A DNA stretch of 17,120 bases, from positions 1,421-18,540 of the forward strand of contig NZOF01000177.1 in NCBI GenBank assembly GCA_002695185.1, given 5' to 3'. The DNA is from Erythrobacter sp. Lineage in GTDB: Bacteria; Pseudomonadota; Alphaproteobacteria; Sphingomonadales; Sphingomonadaceae. Within the stretch, counting starts at the first letter, position 1. The number at the start of each line of letters is the position of its first letter. The notes below the pieces were generated by a model. That model was not told the DNA's origin. It searched no databases and was given only the letters and a program-made list of their open reading frames with translations. Below, in pieces: positions 1 through 6,636 of the stretch. The translations under genes were made by a program, and so were the position numbers.

Positions 1-216
1 GGTTTTGCCTGCTTCACCCTTCTCGGGAAGGACCACTGTCAGCTGGTCGCCAGCAATCGGCTCTTTGGGCGAGCGCCAGTTGAAAGCCGTTATCAGACCG
101 TCCTGGTCAATCAGTGATGCCTGGTGGCCTTGGCCGATCCGACCGCGCTCCCAGCCAAGCAGATAGCCATCCAGCCGCAGATAATTATTGAGTTGCTTGG
201 AGATGGTCCTGCTCAT
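1..216 (-). CDS. Partial hypothetical protein (N-terminal 72 residues; runs off left edge)
   Basis: An open frame starts with ATG at 216-214 on the minus strand and runs without a stop to the window edge, so only the first 72 residues are visible. It begins MSRTISKQLNNYLRLDGYLL and continues with a short beta-rich stretch ending LTVVLPEKGEAGKT. The start overlaps the stop of the preceding gene as ATGA (213-216), which argues for translational coupling and a real gene. No signal peptide or membrane segment is seen. I do not recognise the family. The alternating hydrophobic pattern (GHQASLIDQDGLITAFNW) would suit a small beta-barrel or OB-like fold, but that is only an impression. Confidence 0.6.
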   Translation of the reverse strand, partial: MSRTISKQLNNYLRLDGYLLGWERGRIGQGHQASLIDQDGLITAFNWRSPKEPIAGDQLTVVLPEKGEAGKT

Positions 217-491
217 TGGATCGCGCTTTCAATTGGAACGGCGGCCAATGCAGTCATGCCATCGGTTGTTCGCATGATTGTGATCATCATGTAGCTGCGT
301 GGATCGACAGATATGCCAAGCTGATAGGGATTTTCAGCTATCTGCTGCGTCCAGTTTGAGTTTTCCAGGATCAATGTCGCTCCCGCACGGCCGGTAATTT
401 TGGCCACTATCTGCGCTCTCTGTCCCAGACGCAGGTGATGCCAGTCGTCTAGGTCGACCCTTTCGAGTTCGCTGTGAGTGTTCGAATTCAT
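213..491 (-). CDS. Hypothetical protein, 92 residues
   Basis: The ATG at 491 is preceded by GGAC about 5 bases upstream and by a good promoter at 528-556, so this looks like the first gene of a short transcript that continues into the partial gene at the left edge (ATGA overlap). The protein starts MNSNTHSELERVDLDDWHHL, is soluble, and has an acidic N-terminus followed by beta-prone segments (RAQIVAKITG, ATLILENSNW, YMMITIMRTT). There is no signal peptide, no membrane helix and no motif I recognise. It follows the dGTPase gene on the same strand but has its own promoter carrying the recurrent GGATGAG element, so it may belong to the same regulon as the transfer genes. The function is unknown. 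Confidence 0.65.
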   Translation of the reverse strand: MNSNTHSELERVDLDDWHHLRLGQRAQIVAKITGRAGATLILENSNWTQQIAENPYQLGISVDPRSYMMITIMRTTDGMTALAAVPIESAIQ

Positions 492-527
492 GTTCGTCCA
501 TTCTGGCCGTTTTCTAGGCTAACCCAT

Positions 528-556
528 ATTTTAGGATGAGGGAGAATCTTCGCCAA
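528..556 (-). promoter_or_regulatory. Promoter with TTTTAGGATGAG element upstream of the 92-residue gene
   Basis: On the minus strand, TTGGCG (551-556) and TAAAAT (528-533) are separated by exactly 17 bp, a good sigma70-type arrangement that puts the start of transcription near position 520, about 30 bases before the ATG at 491. The -10 hexamer is directly preceded by TCATCC. On the plus strand this reads TTTTAGGATGAG (529-540), the element that recurs at other intergenic sites in the window. Confidence 0.55.
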
Positions 557-567
557 GCACGATAGAT

Positions 568-1833
568 TCAGCCCATCATGGTTCGGTGGGTCTTCTCAAG
601 AAAGCGGTCGGTCATGCCGGCGATATAATCAGCGATGACGCGGTCTCCGTTTTCTGCGGCCTGCCAAAGTGCGCGGTGACGATCGGGAAGGTAGAGCATC
701 GGCTGATAGGAAAATGCGTCGAAGACCTCGATGATCATCCTTTGTGTGCGGACACGCTCCTGCTGGACCTTGGTCGATTCGATGATGCGTCTGAAAACGG
801 ACTTCTTGATGAGCTGCATCAGCCGCTTTTGAGGAGCCTCCAACTCGACCTGGTAGCGATAGAGAGGGTCGGCCATTTCCTCGTCCCTGACGAGACGCAC
901 CCCTGCTAGGAAATAGTTGATGATCGAGCCAGTTACGGCGCGTCTGCTAGCGCTGCCATCCAATAGGCGGTCGTAAAGGTCATCACGGTTTTCTATGGGT
1001 TTGGCTGAGCCTCTGTTTGCATGATCGAGGTAGCCGGCCCATGCGTCTTCGCAGATGTCTTCTTCGATCCACCCACGCTCCATCATGCCCATGGCGATGG
1101 CATCGTCGAGGTCAGCGGCGCTGTATGCGAATTCGTCACTCAGATCCATCAAAGAGCAGTCGAAGCTCTTGAGCATTCTGCCGCGGACTGCGCTCTCGTC
1201 GATCGTCGAAGGAGACAGGAGCCAGGCAACGATCGGCTCTTCTTCATCGTGATAGCATTTGGGCGGCTTGTGCTCCGGACCGATGAGAGGGGCTCCGGAA
1301 ATCCCGCGCCGCGGCGGCGGCGTCTCGGCCTTAGCGGCTTCGCTATAAGGCTTGGGATATTTGAGCACTCCAAGCAATGATCGGCGAGTTAGATTGAGGC
1401 CATAACCGGGGGTATGGCTCTCCAGCCGCGTGAGTATCCGCAGCGTCTGGCCATTTCCTTCATAGGGAAGGCAGGCGTTCAAGGCGCTTTCGCCCGCGTG
1501 CCCAAGCGGGGGATGTCCAAGATCATGGCACAGGCCGACAACGTGCCAAATGGCCTGGTCGTTCAGGAGTTCATCGAGATGATGTTTCGGATTGGCGAGA
1601 TGAGCAGACCGCAGGCGTTGGGCGATGCCGAGGGCGATCTGAGAGACTTCCATCGAATGGGTAAGGCGGGTGCGAGGTACATCGCTTTCGCCTTGATGGA
1701 TCTGCGTCTTTCCGGCCAAGCGGCGCACGCTGCTGGAATGGACGACGCGGGCATGATCGACTTCTAGAGCGGTGCGTGCGTCACCAGGCGACGCGGCGCG
1801 TGGCGCGCGGCGCTCATACCAATGGTCCTGCAT
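568..1833 (-). CDS. dgt: dGTPase-family deoxynucleoside triphosphate triphosphohydrolase (HD domain)
   Basis: The product (421 residues) belongs to the dGTPase branch of HD-domain phosphohydrolases, which split dNTPs into deoxynucleoside and triphosphate. The hallmark N-terminal region ends VRRLAGKTQIHQGESD. The metal ligands are visible: His in RTRLTHSMEVSQ (H59), the HD pair in VVGLCHDLGHPPLGH (H103/D104, with H107 and H112), and the late Asp in SDEFAYSAADLDDA, the counterpart of the family's DDIAYSTHDLEDA. A poorly conserved Pro/Arg-rich insert follows near residues 170-200 (TPPPRRGISG). The ATG at 1833 is chosen because AAGGAA lies 7 bases upstream. A longer frame to 1995 would add a low-complexity tail unlike the family. 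It sits in the accessory tail behind the T4SS genes. Some dGTPases deplete dNTPs to block phage, so a defence role is possible but inferred. Confidence 0.88.
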   Translation of the reverse strand: MQDHWYERRAPRAASPGDARTALEVDHARVVHSSSVRRLAGKTQIHQGESDVPRTRLTHSMEVSQIALGIAQRLRSAHLANPKHHLDELLNDQAIWHVVGLCHDLGHPPLGHAGESALNACLPYEGNGQTLRILTRLESHTPGYGLNLTRRSLLGVLKYPKPYSEAAKAETPPPRRGISGAPLIGPEHKPPKCYHDEEEPIVAWLLSPSTIDESAVRGRMLKSFDCSLMDLSDEFAYSAADLDDAIAMGMMERGWIEEDICEDAWAGYLDHANRGSAKPIENRDDLYDRLLDGSASRRAVTGSIINYFLAGVRLVRDEEMADPLYRYQVELEAPQKRLMQLIKKSVFRRIIESTKVQQERVRTQRMIIEVFDAFSYQPMLYLPDRHRALWQAAENGDRVIADYIAGMTDRFLEKTHRTMMG

Positions 1834-1891
1834 TCTGGGGTTCCTTTTAGCTAGCGTGCCCCCTCGGGGGTCGCTGTCTCGATGCTTTGAG

Positions 1892-2050
1892 CTAAGGGGC
1901 CACGTAGAATAATGGCGAAATGACGGCCGCGACGATGGCGAACGATAAGGTCCCTGCCCTCCGCCACTTTCTTCGGCCGATATCGACATAGACATGCATG
2001 ACGAAGAAGGCGATGAGAGCGGTTAGCAGAGGAACTTGATAGAAATGCAT
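1892..2050 (-). CDS. Small putative membrane protein, 52 residues
   Basis: It starts at ATG 2050, 11 bases after the stop of the 144-residue gene. An AAGG that overlaps that stop codon, plus AAGAG close to the ATG, could serve as ribosome-binding sites. Two hydrophobic segments (about residues 5-18, VPLLTALIAFFVMH, and 34-50, LSFAIVAAVISPLFYV) flank a basic stretch, GRRKWRRAG, which would form a cytoplasmic loop of a two-pass inner-membrane hairpin. No family is recognised. A longer frame starting at 2134 would add an Arg-rich tail that overlaps the upstream gene and is less likely. Its position between the unknown 144-residue gene and dgt suggests co-transcription. Confidence 0.55.
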   Translation of the reverse strand: MHFYQVPLLTALIAFFVMHVYVDIGRRKWRRAGTLSFAIVAAVISPLFYVAP

Positions 2051-2061
2051 TCTCTTGGGCC

Positions 2062-2496
2062 TTACGCGGCTGGCCGATGCAGGAGAATGCCTATGCCGTC
2101 GTCTTTCTTGACGCCGGGCTTGCCGCTTCTCCATCCGTCATTGTCGAGCTCATTGGGCAGCTTCCCATCCGTGCTCACGAGTTGGATCCGGTGAGCGCGG
2201 TCGAGGAGCCAGCGTATATCCGCATCATTGGCGGGGGCTATCTCGACCATTCTGTTGTTCGCCGGCTTGTAGTCCGGATTGAATGGTAGGCCGGTGACGA
2301 ATTTCTGCAGCTCGTCACCTTCGAGCGAAATAGCTGTCGAGTTGGCACGATCGGATTTGGTGTAGGCCATGCCATCCCACTTTGCGAAGACGATCATCTC
2401 TATTTCGCTGGGAGAAAGCGGATAGGTGGGAATTGCCTTGTGGGAGACAGGAGTTTCAGGATCCTGATTGTTCTTGATCCCGGCCTTTTTGCCCAT
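2062..2496 (-). CDS. Hypothetical protein, 144 residues
   Basis: The ATG at 2496 has AGGAAA about 7 bases upstream, a strong ribosome-binding site. The protein begins MGKKAGIKNNQDPETPVSHK, a polar, probably disordered N-terminus. A compact region follows with the segments LSPSEIEMIVFAKWDGMAYT, FVTGLPFNPDYKP and ADIRWLLDRAHRIQLV, and the C-terminus is Gly/Lys-rich. No signal peptide or membrane helix is present and I do not recognise the family. It lies 50 bases downstream of the thioredoxin-fold gene and just ahead of the small membrane peptide, so it is probably part of the same accessory operon. Confidence 0.65.
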   Translation of the reverse strand: MGKKAGIKNNQDPETPVSHKAIPTYPLSPSEIEMIVFAKWDGMAYTKSDRANSTAISLEGDELQKFVTGLPFNPDYKPANNRMVEIAPANDADIRWLLDRAHRIQLVSTDGKLPNELDNDGWRSGKPGVKKDDGIGILLHRPAA

Positions 2497-2546
2497 GCGA
2501 CTTTTCCTTTCCGTTCTGTCTGGCGCCTGGTGAGACTGATGGTCCT

Positions 2547-3200
2547 TTATGGAAGATCGGCGATCGTGTGCCCTTTCTCTATGTCGTTGACATAGATCGT
2601 TGGTGTTCCTTCAAAGCCGTAGCGTTCTCGTGCGCGCTTGGTCATGGCCTCGCTATGTGCCAGTCGTTCAGACGAAAAACATTTGGCCATGGCCCCTTTT
2701 TTGAAACCGAAATCGGTCTCGCGGGCGATAAACCAAGCTTGTGCGTTTTCCGGTTTCATCCTGCTGATCATGCTGAAGCTGGCGTAGATCCGCTTCATTC
2801 TGTCCAGGTATCGACTGGCAGGCCCGCAGCGCATGACGGCGGTGGCCGTCGCATCGACTGGCAGCACACTTACCGGGATGATCTCGATCGCATAGCCGCG
2901 CTTCACGAGATCGGCTGCCTTTTCCGGGAAAAGCTGGTTGTCGAGGACACGGCAGAAGACGCAGCTCAACGACAGGATGACGGTTACGGTCTTTGTTTTG
3001 CCTTCTCCCATTACGATGTCACCGATATGCGGTGCAGCTGGGGCGGCATGAGCATTGGTGAAAGCAATTGCGCCAAGCGTCATAGCGGTGAAAATCTTAA
3101 AAAAGCGGCGGCGCATGTGGTGGAGGCCTTTCGAAATATTGGATTGTGTGCGCGAGTGGGCGGCTGGGTCGTTGGGGCGTAGTCTCAAGCGCAGGCTCAT
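2547..3200 (-). CDS. Exported thioredoxin-fold disulfide protein (DsbC/DsbA-like)
   Basis: A redox-active CVFC motif (C80, C83 counting from the start at 3200) and a likely cis-proline in EGTPTIYVND (P200) mark a thioredoxin fold of the DsbA/DsbC class. Two further cysteines lie at 125 and 174. Such proteins are found with T4SS clusters (for example TrbB of F) and form or shuffle disulfides in exported transfer proteins. Here the exported partners with cysteines include VirB5b, VirB7 and VirB10. Start choice is uncertain. ATG 3200 overlaps the previous stop as ATGA and has GGGAG 6 bases upstream. The internal Met29 (position 3116) begins an ideal signal peptide, MRRRFFKIFTAMTLGAIAFT then NAHA. 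Starting at 3200 places 28 polar residues ahead of that signal. Confidence 0.75.
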   Translation of the reverse strand: MSLRLRLRPNDPAAHSRTQSNISKGLHHMRRRFFKIFTAMTLGAIAFTNAHAAPAAPHIGDIVMGEGKTKTVTVILSLSCVFCRVLDNQLFPEKAADLVKRGYAIEIIPVSVLPVDATATAVMRCGPASRYLDRMKRIYASFSMISRMKPENAQAWFIARETDFGFKKGAMAKCFSSERLAHSEAMTKRARERYGFEGTPTIYVNDIEKGHTIADLP

Positions 3201-3784
3201 TGGGATCTCCCATCTGGCCTTCGAAAGAGAATTGGCTCCTGAAGAGGATTTATCCGATGTTTCCCGCGCGCCATTGGATGGATCGGGGCTCCGCTTTTCG
3301 TCCGGCCCCAGCACCAAATAGCGTGCGCGGGGCCGCGCTCCTCGAGGATGCGTTCGAGAGCATGCTCGGTCCAGCTTGGATCCCAGGCGATGTTTCCATA
3401 GCAAGCGAAGATGGCGTCTGCTTTTGAAGCAAGCTCGACGATCGCATCGAGGTTTGCCGCTAGCTCAAGGTAGTCCGGACTGCCTTTTGTCTCGTTGGCA
3501 GCGTCGGTTCGCGTTTTGCATTCCTGCGGGCTCGAGCTGACAAATGGATACAGATTGCCTGCGTCATAGCCGCCGTATCCATGATGATTGAACCAGCGGT
3601 TCCACCATAGCGTCGTTGGATCTTCGACGTCGGCGCCCGCGTTGGAAGGATTGCAGCCGAGAACGAACGCGCGGGGACCGGACGACCAGTCCCGCGACAA
3701 GCTGCGTCTGATACCGTCGGCGGGGAAGAAAGCAGAGCGGTGAATTTCCGGACCGCCAATCAGGTTAAGCTGTAAGGGCGGCAT
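3197..3784 (-). CDS. DUF1643 domain protein
   Basis: The 195-residue product matches the DUF1643 pattern: a block AFVLGCNPSNAGADVEDPTT (residues 39-58, family form MLNPSTADA...DDPT), followed by GYGGYDAGNLYPF (69-81). The rest includes a region typical of the family in which a small-molecule-like pocket is suspected. The biochemical function of DUF1643 is not known. It lies 66 bases downstream of virB11 and overlaps the thioredoxin-fold gene by ATGA, so it is the first gene of the accessory tail of the operon. The ATG at 3784 has a GGAG about 13 bases upstream, a long spacing, so initiation may be weak or coupled. It has no signal peptide and is probably cytoplasmic. Its link to secretion is by position only. 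Confidence 0.8.
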   Translation of the reverse strand: MPPLQLNLIGGPEIHRSAFFPADGIRRSLSRDWSSGPRAFVLGCNPSNAGADVEDPTTLWWNRWFNHHGYGGYDAGNLYPFVSSSPQECKTRTDAANETKGSPDYLELAANLDAIVELASKADAIFACYGNIAWDPSWTEHALERILEERGPAHAIWCWGRTKSGAPIHPMARGKHRINPLQEPILFRRPDGRSQ

Positions 3785-3850
3785 CGATCGACTCTACTCC
3801 AGTTTTCAGCGCCATCGCTGGCGCCGGGGGACGTGAGGATGGAATTGCCG

Positions 3851-4918
3851 TCAGTCGAAGGTTTCGACAGCCGTGATTGACCTACGGCCTTCATGGTCCC
3901 TGTTGATTTGAATGACGGTGAAGCGCTTTTTCATTTCCGCAATCACCCGCACTTCATCGACGTTGGGCTGCGTGTGCCGCATGCGTTCGACGAATGCCTT
4001 CAGTGCTTGTTCGGGATCTTCAGCGTGGACGGTGGTCATCATCGAGCCGTGACCTGATCCGGTCAGTTCCCAGATGGTACCTGCATTGCTGGTCGAGACC
4101 TCGCCGCACAGAATGACGTCGGGGGTCATGCGCGTCAGAAGATCGATGGCCTTTGCGTCGTTGAAACCGTTTGAATTTTCGGTGCGCGAAAGAACGATGT
4201 GGAAGCGATTCAAATGGGGGACGACGAGCTCGCGCGAGCCCTCGATCGTGGCGACACGCAGCTTGGGATCAAGTTCCTGGATTAGCCGATTGAGAAGGGT
4301 TGTCTTACCCGTCGAGGTCGCTCCCGAAACGATGAGGTGAGAACCGTTGTCGACGGCGGCCTTCAACTTGCTCAGACTATCCGGGGTCTTGAGCGACATC
4401 TCCTTGAATTTGGGTGGCGCCTTTACATTCACCCCGGCCGTAAGCCCGTAATGCGAATATTCGATGGTGCTGTCGCCTCGAGGGGCCTGCCTGATCGCCA
4501 TCACGCATCCGCCTTGTGAGGTGACTTCGTCATAGACGATATTGCCGTACATGGCGGCCGTGAAGCGGTGACCACCGGGAAGAGCGGCATAGACTGCGGG
4601 GGTTCTTCCGGAACCCCTGCCGAAGGGCACGCCATTGGCATTGGCGATCATTTTGCAGATCTTTTCGAGGTACTCGAAGGTCAGGTTGTTATCTGCGAGA
4701 TGGTTCCAGATATCCTCGCCAGGCTTTGGGCGGCGCCGTCTGAGCCAGATTTCGCCTGGCTTGTTGATGCAGATTTCCTCGACGTCGGGGTGTGTGAAAT
4801 ACCCCCTAAGCTTGTTGAGGATCGCATTGATGATGGCGTGGCTGTCATCAAGCTCCTTGGCCTCCTGAGGGATCTCAGTCGGCTTCGGCCCTGCGAAGAT
4901 GTCGTCGATTATTTCCAT
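3851..4918 (-). CDS. virB11: VirB11-type T4SS traffic ATPase
   Basis: This is a hexameric inner-face ATPase that powers pilus assembly and substrate transfer with VirB4 and VirD4. The 355-residue product is family-sized. It shows an N-terminal domain with the segment FTHPDVEEICINKPGEIWLR, then Walker A GATSTGKT (199-206, K205), an Asp-box region TIEGSRELVVP, Walker B-type DVILCGEV and a His box GHGSMMTTVHAEDP. The Asp box usually reads EDTxEL; here Asp is Gly while Glu is kept. The ATG at 4918 lies three bases after the virB10 stop (TGATCATG). A TTG at 4924 overlapping that stop would add two residues. The intimate junction with virB10 indicates coupled translation. Confidence 0.93.
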   Translation of the reverse strand: MEIIDDIFAGPKPTEIPQEAKELDDSHAIINAILNKLRGYFTHPDVEEICINKPGEIWLRRRRPKPGEDIWNHLADNNLTFEYLEKICKMIANANGVPFGRGSGRTPAVYAALPGGHRFTAAMYGNIVYDEVTSQGGCVMAIRQAPRGDSTIEYSHYGLTAGVNVKAPPKFKEMSLKTPDSLSKLKAAVDNGSHLIVSGATSTGKTTLLNRLIQELDPKLRVATIEGSRELVVPHLNRFHIVLSRTENSNGFNDAKAIDLLTRMTPDVILCGEVSTSNAGTIWELTGSGHGSMMTTVHAEDPEQALKAFVERMRHTQPNVDEVRVIAEMKKRFTVIQINRDHEGRRSITAVETFD

Positions 4919-4920
4919 GA

Positions 4921-6624
4921 TCAATTCTGCCAGGGGTTAGCTGAAGGCGCGAATGGCTGCGAAGGCCGGGCCGGCTGTGAAGATCTGGGCAGCTGGTCCT
5001 GCTCGCGCAGAGGAGCCTGTGACGGGGCGGGCGCAGTCATGCCGGGAGCGATGTAGTTGCCGTTTTCGTCGATCTCGCCGACTGGGTAATTGCCCTGGCC
5101 GATCGATCCTTCTGGCCCATCATCCATATCGTATCCGGCGGCGGGCGCGCCGTAGCTCCCGCTCGCCACGGGCATAGTCGGCAACTCGACGCGGGCCCTG
5201 CTGCCGGACGACGTTTGCCGGTTGCGGTCGGCCTGCTCTTGCGTGTCTCGCTCGCCGATAGGTTTGAGCCGCAGATCACCAATCGACCAGACCGTAATGC
5301 GCGTGCCAGCGGGAACAGTGGTTTGAGCAGGTGTCTGGGAATTGCGCTGATAGAGATCGTTCGAGATCTGCTGGAGCGGCTGCGTCAGGATTTCAGCTGC
5401 TACAGACTTGGCATCCTGGCTTTCGGTTGTGCCGGTGGTACCATTGGTCGTCGTGCTGCGACCGCCAAGACCAACGGTGATTGCCGCCGCGACGGCAGGC
5501 GGCAGAAGTGAATATCCATATCGCTTCAGCAGCTGCTCATTGACACGGCCGGGAATGCCGCCACGGCCCATGGCATCGCCGCTTTCGCCAGCGAACATGA
5601 AGCGAACTCCGTCGGGTCGAATAAGCTGGTTCCACGCAATGCCAATTCGGCCAACACCGCCGCCTACGCGGCCGATGAGCTTCGAGCCGCGCGGGACGAC
5701 AACAGTGCGCCCGTTGTTTCCGTAAATGTCCCTGTCGACCATTGCGACGGCGGTGACCGCCATGCGTGTGTCGATCGGATTGGCAATGACGGCAGTGATC
5801 GCCTTGTCTGGCGTAATGACACGGCTCATGTCCGTCGGGTTGCTCGATACATTGCCGGGCGCACCGACATTGTTCCAGCTGGCGTAAGGCGAACGGACCG
5901 TGGGAATGAGGGTGCTGCCTTGCACCGGTGCCAGCTGCCCTTGGCGGCGTGCCTGAACATAGGCAGCGCGGCGCATTTGCTCAGGAGAAGGACCCGCGCT
6001 GGCAACGGCTTCTCCGACCCCCACGGGGCTGCCGTATGGCCCCGAAGGGCTTGCTGCCGTGACGGGAGGCCCTTGCTGGGATTCGATCGCAGCAATGTCG
6101 GCTTCGACAGCCACACCTTCGGCCCGAACGGGAATGGCGGTCTTGATTTCCTTCGAAGGATCGAGGCTGGATGCCGCGATGACCTCAATGGTCGTGGATA
6201 CAGGTGTGAGGCCGGACCATTCGACACTGGCGGAACAGGAGGAGCCTGCCATTAGGTCTTCGGTCGGAGCCGGGCAATCGATGCTTGTCACGCGCAGATC
6301 TGATGCAACTTCGGCAGGAACACGTACATCAGTGATTTTCAACGGCACGCCAGTCGCAAGCAGGGTGAAAATCTGCGTGGTGCTCGTGGGACTAAGGTCG
6401 ATTACCGAAGGAGTAGCCAGAATGCTTCCGGTCGCGTCGACATTGACCATGGTGGGATCAGCAGGAACCATGGAATCCGAGGGACCGAGATTATTGATTT
6501 CTTCGATCTCGTCTTCGCCTGAAAGAGCATACACTAGGCCGCCGATAGCGAAGACGCTCGTCATCAGTCCGATCGCGATAATCTGAATTTTGCGCTTCTT
6601 CTGCGCACTTGGATCATTGGACAT
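4921..6624 (-). CDS. virB10: VirB10-type T4SS core channel protein with inserted Ig/ASH-like domain
   Basis: VirB10 spans both membranes and forms the inner layer of the T4SS core with VirB7 and VirB9. The 567-residue protein has a short cytoplasmic basic N-terminus, a membrane helix at about 13-34, a periplasmic region, and the conserved C-terminal beta-barrel domain (about 272-455). That domain includes the outer-membrane antenna region near KRYGYSLLPPAVAAAITVGL and the closing strand TRITVWSIGDLRL. A Pro-rich tail follows (about 490-567). Residues ~72-172 are unusual: a beta-rich module with C117 and C130 in the pattern of an ASH/Ig-like fold (PLKITDV ... CPAPTEDLMAGSSCSASVEW). The ATG at 6624 has AAAGGG overlapping the virB9 stop as its ribosome-binding site. 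Confidence 0.92.
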   Translation of the reverse strand: MSNDPSAQKKRKIQIIAIGLMTSVFAIGGLVYALSGEDEIEEINNLGPSDSMVPADPTMVNVDATGSILATPSVIDLSPTSTTQIFTLLATGVPLKITDVRVPAEVASDLRVTSIDCPAPTEDLMAGSSCSASVEWSGLTPVSTTIEVIAASSLDPSKEIKTAIPVRAEGVAVEADIAAIESQQGPPVTAASPSGPYGSPVGVGEAVASAGPSPEQMRRAAYVQARRQGQLAPVQGSTLIPTVRSPYASWNNVGAPGNVSSNPTDMSRVITPDKAITAVIANPIDTRMAVTAVAMVDRDIYGNNGRTVVVPRGSKLIGRVGGGVGRIGIAWNQLIRPDGVRFMFAGESGDAMGRGGIPGRVNEQLLKRYGYSLLPPAVAAAITVGLGGRSTTTNGTTGTTESQDAKSVAAEILTQPLQQISNDLYQRNSQTPAQTTVPAGTRITVWSIGDLRLKPIGERDTQEQADRNRQTSSGSRARVELPTMPVASGSYGAPAAGYDMDDGPEGSIGQGNYPVGEIDENGNYIAPGMTAPAPSQAPLREQDQLPRSSQPARPSQPFAPSANPWQN

Positions 6625-6636
6625 GAGTCAGCCCTT

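Noticed and set aside
1859..1870. CCCCC-TC-GGGGG palindrome ahead of dgt
   Set aside because: The stem is short with an almost absent loop and no T run, so it cannot be called a terminator; it may only be local GC symmetry.
1834..1995. Upstream extension of the dGTPase reading frame by 54 residues
   Set aside because: The extension is Ser/Arg/Pro-rich low complexity, overlaps the end of the 52-residue gene, and a good ribosome-binding site precedes the ATG at 1833.
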